Source: CAZJYI01 sp964550025
GTDB lineage: Bacteria > Verrucomicrobiota > Kiritimatiellia > UBA8416 > CAYOBW01
DNA: 64,000 nucleotides
NCBI GenBank assembly: GCA_964550025.1
Contig: CAZJYI010000029.1
Location: forward strand, 25,083 to 89,082
Direction: 5' to 3'
The translations under genes and the position numbers were made by a program. Positions 25,388 through 33,597 of the stretch are shown one piece after another. Position 1 is the stretch's first letter, and each line of letters opens with the position of its first letter. The notes beneath the pieces are model-generated. The model ran no database searches. It saw only the letters and a program-made list of their open reading frames with translations, and was not told where the DNA came from.

Positions 25388-26068
25388 CTACTCCTCTTCC
25401 TTCGGCCCGTTTGGCGGTTCGGTATGTCTGATGTCCCGCCCCTGGACCACGTAGAACACGTCTTCCGCGATGCTCACGGCGTGGTCCGCAATGCGCTCGA
25501 ACGCGCGCGAGGTCAGGACAAGCTCCAGCACCTGTGCCATTGTTTTGGGGTCCGTGAGGAAGTACGTCATCAGTTCCCGGAAGATCTGGTCGTTGAGCTG
25601 GTCGACCGTGTCGTCGTTCTTGATGACCTTCACGGCCAGTTCGCTGGACCGCCGGGTAAAGGCGTCCAGCGAGTCCCGCAGCATCTGCATCGCCGTCTCG
25701 GCCATGCGCGGCAGGTCGATCAGCGGCTTGAGCGGCTTCTGCTTGAGCATCTCCTTGGCGTAGAAGCCAATGTTCATGGTCTGGTCGCCGATGCGCTCGA
25801 GCTCGGAAGTGATACGGGTGATCATGAGCAGCAGCCGCAGGTCGGAGGCCACCGGCGTGTACACGCTGATCAGGCGAATGGTCTCTTCGTCGATTTCGCG
25901 CTGCAGCACGTCAAGGGTGTCCTCGTTTCCCGGGACCGGTTCGAAAAGCTCGATGTTCCATTCCACCAGCGTCTGCGTGGTGTCGTGGATCATGCGCTCT
26001 GTCAAAGCCCCCATCTTCAGCACCTTCTCGGTGAGGGCGTTGAGATCGCTGTCAAACTGCTTAGGCAT
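25388..26068 (-). CDS. phoU: PhoU phosphate signalling adaptor (operon 2)
   Basis: This protein has 226 residues, the same length as its operon 1 paralogue and by eye about four-fifths identical, starting MPKQFD at ATG 26068. Metal motifs SELERIGDQTMNI and RAFERIADHAVSIAED are present. Only 14 nt separate it from pstB upstream, showing what the ancestral junction probably looked like before the repeat filled it in operon 1. Confidence 0.95.
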   Translation of the reverse strand: MPKQFDSDLNALTEKVLKMGALTERMIHDTTQTLVEWNIELFEPVPGNEDTLDVLQREIDEETIRLISVYTPVASDLRLLLMITRITSELERIGDQTMNIGFYAKEMLKQKPLKPLIDLPRMAETAMQMLRDSLDAFTRRSSELAVKVIKNDDTVDQLNDQIFRELMTYFLTDPKTMAQVLELVLTSRAFERIADHAVSIAEDVFYVVQGRDIRHTEPPNGPKEEE

Positions 26069-26082
26069 GGTCGTGTACTCCG

Positions 26083-26868
26083 TTATCCGTAGCGACCCTC
26101 GATGTACTCTTCGGTTCGCTTGTCTTTCGGCGTGAGGAAGAGGTCCGCCGTCGGACCGTGTTCCACCAGTTCGCCGTTCAGCATATACATACATTCGTCG
26201 CTGACGCGCCGCGCCTGTGCCATGTTGTGCGTCACAATAACGATACTATACCGGCCGCGAAGCGTCATGAGGAGATCCTCGACGGCTTCCGTGCCCGCGG
26301 CGTCCAGGGCCGAGCAGGGCTCGTCCATGAGGAGCACCTCAGGCTTGAGAGGCAGGAGCCGCGCGATGCAGAGCTTCTGTTGCTGCTCGAGCTGGAGGTT
26401 CGTGCCCTTGCGATGCAGTTGGTCTTTAACGTCGTCGAAGAGGAAGACCTCCCGCAGCGCTTTCTCCACCGCTTCGGCTTCCTCGGCCTTGCTCAGTTCG
26501 CCGCGCCTGGCATGGATACGCAAGCCGAAGGCCACATTATCGTAGATCGAGAGGGGTAGGGGGTTGGGCCGCTGGAATACCATCCCCACCCACTTGCGCA
26601 ATTCGATGAGCGACACGTCCTCGTCGAAGATGTTCTTGCCGAGGATGCGGATTCCGCCTTCAATGCGTACACCGGCAAAACGCTCGTTCATACGGTTGAA
26701 GCAGCGCAGCAGCGTGGTCTTGCCGCAGCCCGACGGGCCGATCAGAGCCGTGATCAGGCCGCCCTTGATGATGGACGTCACATCGATCAGGGCCTGGAAA
26801 TCAGTGTACCAGAGGTCCAGGTTTTCCGTGATGATTGCCGGGTGCTCGGTTGTCTGGGTTGTGTCCAT
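26083..26868 (-). CDS. pstB: PstB-like phosphate ABC ATPase with degenerate signature motif (operon 2)
   Basis: A 261-residue paralogue of the 14650-15435 protein. Walker A GPSGCGKTT, Q-loop VFQRPNP, Walker B LLMDEP and H-loop IVTHN are normal, and the signature is again LQLEQQQ. The same departure in both copies means it was present before the duplication and has been kept, which argues against a sequencing error or decay. Confidence 0.95.
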   Translation of the reverse strand: MDTTQTTEHPAIITENLDLWYTDFQALIDVTSIIKGGLITALIGPSGCGKTTLLRCFNRMNERFAGVRIEGGIRILGKNIFDEDVSLIELRKWVGMVFQRPNPLPLSIYDNVAFGLRIHARRGELSKAEEAEAVEKALREVFLFDDVKDQLHRKGTNLQLEQQQKLCIARLLPLKPEVLLMDEPCSALDAAGTEAVEDLLMTLRGRYSIVIVTHNMAQARRVSDECMYMLNGELVEHGPTADLFLTPKDKRTEEYIEGRYG

Positions 26869-26873
26869 CGCGG

Positions 26874-27647
26874 CTATCCGAAAACTCCGTGAACATAGTC
26901 ATGGGTGACCTGGTTGCCGGGATCATCCGAGAACATGAGCTCGGTGTCGCCCGTCTGCACGACTTCACCCTCGTTGAGGAAACAGGTGATGTCGCCCAGC
27001 CTTCGCGCCTGCTGAACGAGGTTGGTCACGAGAATGATGGTCATCGACTCCTTCAGGGTGACGAGAACGTCTTCGATGCGCATCGTGGTGACAGGGTCGA
27101 TCGCGATCGAGAATTCGTCGAGACAGAGGATTTCCGGCTCGTGGGAGAGGGCCCGCGCGATGGTCAGGCGCTGCTGTTGCCCGCCCGACAGCATCGTTCC
27201 GAGCGTCTTGAGGCGGTCTTTCACCTCGTCCCACAGCGCGGCCTGCGTGAGGCAGCGCTCGACGACTTCATCGAGGTGCGCGCGGTTGCGAATCCCGGCC
27301 CGGCGCGGCGCATAAGCGACGTTGTCGTAGATGGAGAGGGGCAGCCCCACCGGCAGCGGAAAGACCATGCCGATCGAGCGCCGCAGATCGTACACATTTC
27401 GGACCTTGTGGACGTCCGTGCCGTCGACCAGGACGGTTCCGCTCGTCTTGGCGCCCGCCTCCAGCTCTATGGTGCGGTTGATGCACTTCAACAGCGTCGT
27501 CTTGCCCGAGTTGGCGGGACCGATGATGGCGAAAATACCGTTGCGCGGGATCTCCATGGAGACGCCCTTCAAGGCCGGCTTGCTGCCGAACGAAACGCGC
27601 AGGTCCCTGATCTCGATTTTGTTGTCCGCGGCCATGGCGGCTACCAT
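26874..27647 (-). CDS. pstB: Second PstB-like ATPase lacking Q-loop Gln and H-loop His (operon 2)
   Basis: This 257-residue protein starts at ATG 27647, by analogy with operon 1, overlapping pstA by seven bases; ATG 27635 is an alternative. Walker A is GPANSGKTT, signature LSGGQQQR, Q-loop VFPLPVG, Walker B LCLDEFS and switch position LVTNLV. The three departures are identical to those in the operon 1 protein. A 5-nt spacer separates it from the next pstB gene. Confidence 0.95.
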   Translation of the reverse strand: MVAAMAADNKIEIRDLRVSFGSKPALKGVSMEIPRNGIFAIIGPANSGKTTLLKCINRTIELEAGAKTSGTVLVDGTDVHKVRNVYDLRRSIGMVFPLPVGLPLSIYDNVAYAPRRAGIRNRAHLDEVVERCLTQAALWDEVKDRLKTLGTMLSGGQQQRLTIARALSHEPEILCLDEFSIAIDPVTTMRIEDVLVTLKESMTIILVTNLVQQARRLGDITCFLNEGEVVQTGDTELMFSDDPGNQVTHDYVHGVFG

Positions 27648-28558
27648 TTCTTCTTGTGGCGCATGTAGGTGCGCAGTGCGATGGCGAAACTGTTGAAAAC
27701 CAGCACGAAACCGAGCAGGACAACTGCCGTGCCGTAGAGCATCGATTCGGGAACGTTCGGCACCTGCGTGGCGATCGTGTAGAGATGGTAGGACAGCGCC
27801 ATGCACTGCTCCATCGGGTTGTAGGCGAACAGGTCGCCGCGCGCGATCTTCTTGAAGAACACGGCGCCGGTGAACATGATCGGGGCTGTTTCGCCCGCCG
27901 CGCGGCAGACCTGCAGGATGACCCCGGTGAGGATGCCGCCGATGGAGTTCGGCAGCACGATCGTCCGGATCGTCTGCCAGCGCGTGGCCCCCAGGTTCCA
28001 GCAGGCCATGCGGAACGCCATGGGGACGGCGGCGAGGGCCTCCTTGGTCGAGACGATGATGACCGGCAGTGTCATGATGGCCAGCGTCAGCGAGGCCGAC
28101 AGGACGCATTTGCCGAGGCCGGCGAAGGCGACAAAGGCGCCGAGACCGAACAGGGCGTGAACGATGCTCGGCACTCCCGCCAGGTTGACGACGGCCAGGT
28201 GGACAATGCGCGTGAACCAGTTGTCCTTGGCGTACTCGTTGAGGTAGATGCCCGCCAGTACGCCAATCGGAACGGCAATCATGAGCGAAAAGGCCACGGT
28301 GTACAGCGTCCCGACGAGCGGCGACCAGATTCCGCCCGCTCGCATGCCCCGCTTGGGAACGTCGGTAAGGAACTCCCACGTCAGCGAAGGCCAGGCGCGT
28401 ACCACGAGGCAGATGATGAGGGCGATCAGGGGAATCAGGATGATCACGGCCATCGAGCCGAAGACGGCGCCCACGATCTTCTGCTTGCGCAGCTTGTGCC
28501 GGACAAGGTCCGTGGCCGTGAAGAGCTTCGCGGCATCGGTTGTGGTCGTGTCTGTCAC
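27641..28558 (-). CDS. pstA: Phosphate ABC permease PstA (operon 2)
   Basis: This 305-residue paralogue of the operon 1 PstA starts at GTG 28558, overlapping the pstC stop by one base (TAGTG). Conserved segments include GMRAGGIWSPLVGTLY, NEYAKDNWFTR, GVPSIVHALFG, MAFRMACWNLGATRWQTIRT and AAGETAPIMFTGAV. The loop after the last motif (FFKKIARGDLFAYN) differs from operon 1 (FYKPVAEWGFLLYS), a periplasm-side region that could tune interaction with its own PstS. Confidence 0.95.
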   Translation of the reverse strand: MTDTTTTDAAKLFTATDLVRHKLRKQKIVGAVFGSMAVIILIPLIALIICLVVRAWPSLTWEFLTDVPKRGMRAGGIWSPLVGTLYTVAFSLMIAVPIGVLAGIYLNEYAKDNWFTRIVHLAVVNLAGVPSIVHALFGLGAFVAFAGLGKCVLSASLTLAIMTLPVIIVSTKEALAAVPMAFRMACWNLGATRWQTIRTIVLPNSIGGILTGVILQVCRAAGETAPIMFTGAVFFKKIARGDLFAYNPMEQCMALSYHLYTIATQVPNVPESMLYGTAVVLLGFVLVFNSFAIALRTYMRHKKKW

Positions 28559-29592
28559 TATCCCCTCTTGCGAACGCCTTTAACGATGAGATCGGCCGTC
28601 ATGTTGATCACAAACGTGATGGCAAAAAGCACCATGCCGACAACGAAAAGCACCTGGTAGTGGTGCGCTTCCTCGGGGAAGACGCCCCCGGGGCCCGGGT
28701 TCAGCCTCGGGGCTTCGCCCATCTCCGCCGCAATGGTAGCGGTGAGAGTGCGCACCGATTCGAGCACGTGAAAGTACGGCGGGGAACCGTCGATCGGGAT
28801 GTTGATCGAGTGTCCCGTGGCCATCAGGACGGCCATCGTTTCGCCCACGGCCCGGCCGACGCCAAGCAGGACGGCCGCCAGAAGCCCGCTCTTGGCGGCG
28901 GGCAGAATCACGCGGTGCACCACCTGCCAGCGCGTGGCGCCCAGTGCCTCGGCAGCCTCAATGTACGTGTCGGGGACGGCCCGGATGGCGTCCTCGGCAA
29001 TCGAGACGATGATCGGAACACTCATCAGCCCCACGATGATGCCGGCGTTGAGCACGTTCAGACCGATCGGTGCGCCCGTGAGCTTGACGATCAGCGGGTT
29101 CATTACCATCAGACCGATGAAGCCCCAGACAACCGACGGGATGGCCGCCAGCAGCTCGATCATGACCTTGAGCGCCTCGCGCGTCTTCTTGCCGCAAAAC
29201 TCGGCGACGAAGACGGCCGTCCCCAGCCCGAAGGGCACGGCCACGAGCATGGAAACCGCCGTGACACTGGCCGTTCCCGCGATCAGCGCGAGGATTCCAT
29301 AGCGTTTGTTGGATGCCGAGGTCGGATACCACTCCTGGCTGAGGAGGAATTCCTTGATGTCCAGGTTGTGATGCAGGAAGGGAGCGCCTTCGCGATAGAC
29401 GAAGAAGAAAATGCCGAAGACGAAGATAATGGAACTGACGCCGCAGAGATAGATCAGCGCCACGGTCGTGCGTTCGCTCACGATGCCGAATACACTCAGG
29501 ACGCGGCGCAGGAGCGACTTGCGTGTATCCGCGGCGGCGGGGGAGGGACTCTCTGTACTGGTATCGCTCACGGGCTGACTCTCGGCCGGCAC
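28558..29592 (-). CDS. pstC: Phosphate ABC permease PstC (operon 2)
   Basis: This 344-residue protein starts at GTG 29592 with an AGGAGA just upstream. It has the PstC motifs VPFGLGTAVFVAEFC, IPSVVWGFIGL, AIRAVPDTYIEAAEALGATRWQVVHRVILP and GVGRAVGETMAVLMATGHS. It has the same polar N-terminal tail type as its paralogue. The gene is separated from pstS by 170 nt holding a word-repeat hairpin, whereas the operon 1 pair overlaps. Confidence 0.95.
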   Translation of the reverse strand: MPAESQPVSDTSTESPSPAAADTRKSLLRRVLSVFGIVSERTTVALIYLCGVSSIIFVFGIFFFVYREGAPFLHHNLDIKEFLLSQEWYPTSASNKRYGILALIAGTASVTAVSMLVAVPFGLGTAVFVAEFCGKKTREALKVMIELLAAIPSVVWGFIGLMVMNPLIVKLTGAPIGLNVLNAGIIVGLMSVPIIVSIAEDAIRAVPDTYIEAAEALGATRWQVVHRVILPAAKSGLLAAVLLGVGRAVGETMAVLMATGHSINIPIDGSPPYFHVLESVRTLTATIAAEMGEAPRLNPGPGGVFPEEAHHYQVLFVVGMVLFAITFVINMTADLIVKGVRKRG

Positions 29593-29621
29593 CTTCTCCT
29601 GTTTCTCCGCCGTATCAGGCA

Positions 29622-29762
29622 GCTGTCAGTTACCAGTCACTAGTTACCAGTTGTCAGTGACCAGTCGCCGACACCATACCACTGTCCACCGATCACTAAT
29701 AACTGCCCACCAATAACTGATCACTGATAACTGCCCACCAATAACTGATCACTGATAACTGC
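29622..29762 (-). repeat. Word-repeat hairpin (CAGTTATCAG family) between pstS and pstC of operon 2
   Basis: On the coding strand the array starts in the pstS stop codon (TGAGCAGTTATCAGTGATCAG), carries two near-identical units of CAGTTATTGGTGGG with CAGTTATCAGTGAT, and then turns into complementary words (CTGGTCACTGACAACTG, ACTGGTAACTGACAG). CAGTTATCAGTGATCAG can pair with CTGGTCACTGACAACTG allowing wobble pairs. Family and orientation match 9196-9300. Confidence 0.8.
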
Positions 29763-30692
29763 TCACTTCTCCCCGCCCATCGCCACGGGGACGTAGCCGG
29801 ATTTCTTGACGATGTCCTGCCCTGCGTCCGACAGTATCCAGTCGAGGTAAGCCTTGATGTCGCCTTCGGGCTGTCCCAGCGTGTACATCCGGAGGGGACG
29901 CGCCAGCGGGTAGTTGCCCGAGGACACGTTCTCGAGCGAGGGCCCGTAGGCCTCACTGTTCTCGTCCTTGGCGATCTTGACGAACTTCACCGACTCGGCC
30001 GCGTACCCCATGCCGCTGTACCCGATCGAGCCTTTTGTCCGTCCAACCAGCTCGACGACGTCCTTGGAACCGGACATGTCTTTCGACCCCAGCTTGAAGT
30101 CCTTCTTGTCCAGCACGACTTCACGGAAGTAGAAATAGGTTCCCGAGCTGTTCTGGCGGCTGATGCGGACGACCTCGTCCTTGGCGCCGATCCCGTCCAT
30201 GTCAACGCCGAGCTGGGACCATTTCTCCACCGCTCCGCCTTCGCCGTATATCGCTGCGAGCTGAGCCAGCGTCAGCTTCTCGACGGGGTTGTCCTTATGC
30301 ACGTAGATGGCCACGGCGTCGTAGCCGACGGCCCACTCGACGGGGTCCTTGCCGGTGTTGGCCTTGGCCTGCTCCTGCTCGGCCGGTTTCATCGCGCGGC
30401 TGGCGCTCGCGATGTCGACAATGCCCTGCATCAGGTCGCGGATACCGACGCCCGAGCCGCCGCCGGCGACCTCCACGGAAACGTTGGGTGCTACGGCATC
30501 GTATTCCTCGGCCCACATCTGCGCCAGGTTGACCATCGTGTCCGACCCGGAGTTGGAAATGACCGCCTTCTCAGGCTCCTGACTGCCTTTCTTTCCGGGG
30601 CAACCGGTGGTGAATACCGCGAGACACAGCGCGGAAACCGCGCAGAGCGTGATTCTGATGGCCGTTCTCTGTTCTGTTTGGGTATTCCGCAT
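29763..30692 (-). CDS. pstS: Phosphate-binding lipoprotein PstS (operon 2)
   Basis: This 309-residue protein starts at ATG 30692 (MRNTQT), preferred because GGAGAT lies just upstream; ATG 30707 is in frame but lacks a ribosome binding site. The lipobox is TTGC. Binding loops ISNSGSDTMVNL, AGGGSGVGIRDL and SRQNSSGTYFYF match the operon 1 protein, so both should bind phosphate. The C-terminus ends GYVPVAMGGEK directly before the repeat array. Confidence 0.95.
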   Translation of the reverse strand: MRNTQTEQRTAIRITLCAVSALCLAVFTTGCPGKKGSQEPEKAVISNSGSDTMVNLAQMWAEEYDAVAPNVSVEVAGGGSGVGIRDLMQGIVDIASASRAMKPAEQEQAKANTGKDPVEWAVGYDAVAIYVHKDNPVEKLTLAQLAAIYGEGGAVEKWSQLGVDMDGIGAKDEVVRISRQNSSGTYFYFREVVLDKKDFKLGSKDMSGSKDVVELVGRTKGSIGYSGMGYAAESVKFVKIAKDENSEAYGPSLENVSSGNYPLARPLRMYTLGQPEGDIKAYLDWILSDAGQDIVKKSGYVPVAMGGEK

Positions 30693-30756
30693 CCTGTTGA
30701 TCTCCATGCTGTTAGATGTGGTGTGTGAGCGGCGTGTCAACAATGGTTTTGAGAAG

Positions 30757-30817
30757 TGTTAGCAGTAGACTGGCGTTTTGTTAGCGCTGTGTTAGTGCGC
30801 GGTGAGGATACTGCTAG
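30757..30817 (-). promoter_or_regulatory. Candidate Pho-box array upstream of pstS (operon 2)
   Basis: TGTTAG occurs at 30757, 30779 and 30790, and TGCTAG at 30812, giving start-to-start intervals of 22, 11 and 22 bp. On the transcribed strand these are CTAACA direct repeats with 5-bp spacers in the closest pair. One extra TGTTAG at 30710 is out of phase. This array begins 65 nt before the chosen start codon, a suitable distance for activation. The rest of the 339-nt region between pstS and the divergent gene shows no other gene. Confidence 0.6.
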
Positions 30818-31031
30818 GAATGACGGGATGATTCAAGAGCGAAATGAAATAAGATGCCGCACACCGCCTTTTCGAAAGCACTATCTCTCTTCCCATCAAC
30901 ACGTTGCTGTGGTGCGACCCCTGGACATGCCAGGCATGAGAGACATCAGTCTCAATCGTCGCATTCAGACCGCGAGGCGCGCGTGCTTCTTACGTCGCTG
31001 CTACCTGGGAAGGGTACTCTCCCAACCTCCC

Positions 31032-31952
31032 ATGACTCCGTCACCGCCGAAAGACCGGACTTGCCAAACCGTCCGGCAATGGATAGAAAAGCACTCAACG
31101 ACAGAGGCCATCTTCGACATGAGCTTGCCCTTGCATGATGAAAACCTGAAGCGACTCCAGGCGGACGCCGAGGCCAGTCCTGCTGGACTGGCGCGGGCGT
31201 CCTCCTCGCAGAGCAGGGATCTGGCGCGTGATCTGCCTTTGGTTCATGCGAGGTCACAGTCTGTCTTTGTCGAGATTGCGACCAATCACGATGGGACCGG
31301 CTGTAAGCTGTTGTCACCATCCAGAATTGCTGAGCAAGGCATCGAACCGGGCCAGGCGGAGATTGCGCTTGGGACCACGGGTTTTGTGTTCCTCTACTGT
31401 GGACAGTTCCGATACCCGGGCCAAGTGGGGTTCCTGTTCGCGACCACTCTGGAAAGGGACCGTGCTCCCGACTGTGAGGCTTCGCCGTTTGACAGTGGTG
31501 CGCTGCACCGCAAGGTGACCTTGCCGCCTCGGGCTGGTTCCGCCGCCGCTTTTCTGGCTCGCCATACGCTTCCCGTACCGGGTTACCGGGTCTACATGGC
31601 CAACCGTCTAGAGTACCTCTTTGCTGAGCCGGCGGACTACCTGAAACCCGACAAGCACCCCATCCGTCTCGATCCAATCGGGCTGACACCGAATCCACCC
31701 ACCGCGACTCCTGATGCCCGGCTATGGACATTCGAGGTCCGCGTGCGCGATGAGGTCGCCATCGTCACGCCACACCTGGAGGCTCTGTTCTATCCGGCGG
31801 GACTCGAGGGGTTACCTGAACTTCATGATTTCTTTGCAGAACTGTCGGATTATGTTAACTTGGTGAGTATCCACGAGGACGAGCAAGGCGATTTTGTGGG
31901 GCTCCAGAATCGCTGTCTGGAGTATCTGCGAACCCGGGGCCTGATCCAATAG
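31032..31952 (+). CDS. Hypothetical protein, first of a two-gene unit
   Basis: I do not recognise this family. From ATG 31032 it has 306 residues; the frame is open back to 30756 but that part has a non-protein-like composition and overlaps the Pho-box region. It is soluble with no signal peptide. Segments such as GTTGFVFLYCGQFRYPGQVGFL, PGYRVYMANRLEYLF, WTFEVRVRDEVAIVTPHLEALFYPAGLEGL and a helical C-terminus (LHDFFAELSDYVNLVS) suggest a folded alpha/beta protein. It ends 9 nt before the next gene, so the two are probably co-transcribed. Start uncertain. Confidence 0.6.
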   Translation: MTPSPPKDRTCQTVRQWIEKHSTTEAIFDMSLPLHDENLKRLQADAEASPAGLARASSSQSRDLARDLPLVHARSQSVFVEIATNHDGTGCKLLSPSRIAEQGIEPGQAEIALGTTGFVFLYCGQFRYPGQVGFLFATTLERDRAPDCEASPFDSGALHRKVTLPPRAGSAAAFLARHTLPVPGYRVYMANRLEYLFAEPADYLKPDKHPIRLDPIGLTPNPPTATPDARLWTFEVRVRDEVAIVTPHLEALFYPAGLEGLPELHDFFAELSDYVNLVSIHEDEQGDFVGLQNRCLEYLRTRGLIQ

Positions 31953-31961
31953 GGCAATGGC

Positions 31962-32975
31962 ATGACAAACCAACCCGTACAGCTTGATCAACTCGATGTC
32001 ATTGGCTACGCCGATGTGCTCCCCAACGGCAGAGGACCGGCGATCGTTCCGCCCATCTTTTGTGACCGATCCGAGCCTGACTTGTGCTACTGCCCGCCTT
32101 TTCGAATAGCCGGGAACTGGCTCCTCGATCCGCAGTGCGTTGCCTTTGCTGAGATCGAGGACTGGGTGAGGGCGGAACATGCCAGCTTGCCGGATGACTT
32201 CTCACGTCCCGCCCTGCCTGATCACCAACTCTGGGTGGACGAAGACGGGCAGGTGATGTACGAACCGATTGCGGAGGCCAACCGGAAGCTCGGCGCCATA
32301 TACCGTACACATCTTTCCGCAGGCGAGGTCGCATTGCGCGAAGGCAGGCTCGATGACGCAAGCCGCCAAGCCGGGATTGCGCTGGCCGCCAACGTTCGCG
32401 CGTTGGAACCACGGGCCTTGATGGCGACCTGCCACGCCCTTAATGGGAAGGAGAAACAGGCGCTGTTCCTGAAGCAAGCCGCCGAATCGATGGGGCACAC
32501 TCCGGAGTCGTTCGCGGCTTGCATGGAGCGCTATGCGGAAACGGTCCCATCGGACACGTGGGAAGCGCTGCCGTTTGACTGGGTCTCAGCGGTTTTCACA
32601 GCTTGTGGGGCCAACGTTCAGCGGAAATTCGACCTGCCTACGGGCGTCGCCCACTACGTCACCATGGTTCTGCACGCTGCCACAATCTGCGCTACCGAAC
32701 AGTCGACCGAGATTGCCTGCGCCGGACGTGATGCCGACTTCCTCATGGAGTTCTCGCGCCTGTTCAAATACAATTACCTCGCCAAGGCAACAGCGGGGGT
32801 GGCAGTTGAGGTCGCGCGCAAAGCGTACTGGCTGGACAAGAGCAGAGAGAGACGACTTACGCCCGAACCTGAGCCGAGTCTTGACGTCTACTTCGCACGG
32901 CTACGTGACGTCTTGGTGGAGACCGGCCGCTTCTATGATGAGCGCAAGCCGACAGCCGGACAAACGCACGTATGA
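31962..32975 (+). CDS. Hypothetical protein, second of a two-gene unit
   Basis: This 337-residue soluble protein belongs to no family I recognise. The N-terminal 100 residues have several aromatic and cysteine residues (CYCPPFRIAGNWLLDPQC) and the pattern QLWVDEDGQVMYEP. The middle is helical with tetratricopeptide-like spacing (AGEVALREGRLDDASRQAGIALAANVRALEPRALMATCHALNG). The C-terminal half is helical. It follows the previous gene closely, and it is convergent with the response-regulator gene. Confidence 0.65.
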   Translation: MTNQPVQLDQLDVIGYADVLPNGRGPAIVPPIFCDRSEPDLCYCPPFRIAGNWLLDPQCVAFAEIEDWVRAEHASLPDDFSRPALPDHQLWVDEDGQVMYEPIAEANRKLGAIYRTHLSAGEVALREGRLDDASRQAGIALAANVRALEPRALMATCHALNGKEKQALFLKQAAESMGHTPESFAACMERYAETVPSDTWEALPFDWVSAVFTACGANVQRKFDLPTGVAHYVTMVLHAATICATEQSTEIACAGRDADFLMEFSRLFKYNYLAKATAGVAVEVARKAYWLDKSRERRLTPEPEPSLDVYFARLRDVLVETGRFYDERKPTAGQTHV

Positions 32976-33102
32976 GGGTTCCCAATCGTCTCGGGCTTCG
33001 TGCGTCCAGCATATTTGGTAGGGCATTACAGATCCGTACAGCAGTCAGAAAGAACCGTGTTCAGACCTTCGAGAAGAACCCCGCGCATCCTCGGAGCCGA
33101 CA

Positions 33103-33585
33103 TCAACCCTTTCGTGTCTTCGCCTCGGTCTCGGTCCACTTCTCGTCCATCTGCCTCATTTCGTCCAATAGCACGTTAATTGAACTGGACTTCTGGACGA
33201 AGCTGGCCCGTTCATCGGAGTGCTTCTCGTATTCGATCGTCTCCTTGTCCAGCACCGTGAAGTATATCCACGGGATCTCTTTCAGATCCTCTCGCCTGCG
33301 GAAACAGTCGTAACAACGCACGCCGGCCATTCGAAACGTCCCTTCCTGAACATCCGGCGGCGCGCTGGGCGCATCGGGGTCGGGATACGCCCACGGCAAC
33401 ATAACATCACAGATGACCATGCGCGGCTTTGGGCCTTCCTTCGGGATCCTATCCATGCGGCGGCGAAACTCATACTCGGTTTCCAGGATTTCCACCACAG
33501 CACCACGGTAACACCTGCGAATCGCATCCCGGATGCTCTCCGATTGTTGAGGATCGTCTTCGACAATAAGAATCTCATCCGCCAT
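33103..33585 (-). CDS. Single-domain response regulator (receiver only)
   Basis: This 160-residue receiver domain has the acidic pocket VEDD (D10, D11), phospho-acceptor D60 (ICDVMLP), a threonine (FTVLD, T110) and lysine K132 (VQKSS). There is no output domain; the C-terminus is a short charged helix. Between the phospho-Asp strand and the next strand is an unusual insertion of about 25 residues (PDPDAPSAPPDV, RMAGVRCYDCF). It starts 12 nt after the kinase gene, so the kinase is its evident partner. It may work as a phosphate shuttle or protein-interaction switch. Confidence 0.85.
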   Translation of the reverse strand: MADEILIVEDDPQQSESIRDAIRRCYRGAVVEILETEYEFRRRMDRIPKEGPKPRMVICDVMLPWAYPDPDAPSAPPDVQEGTFRMAGVRCYDCFRRREDLKEIPWIYFTVLDKETIEYEKHSDERASFVQKSSSINVLLDEMRQMDEKWTETEAKTRKG

Positions 33586-33597
33586 GGTTACCCCCCG

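Noticed and set aside
27648..28379. Upstream extension of the second pstB of operon 2 to 501 codons
   Set aside because: The extension lies within pstA in another frame and the paralogue in operon 1 starts at the equivalent ATG.
29622..29762. CRISPR-like direct repeats
   Set aside because: Units are imperfect, without regular spacers, and the second half is complementary to the first, so this is a hairpin array and no cas gene is near.
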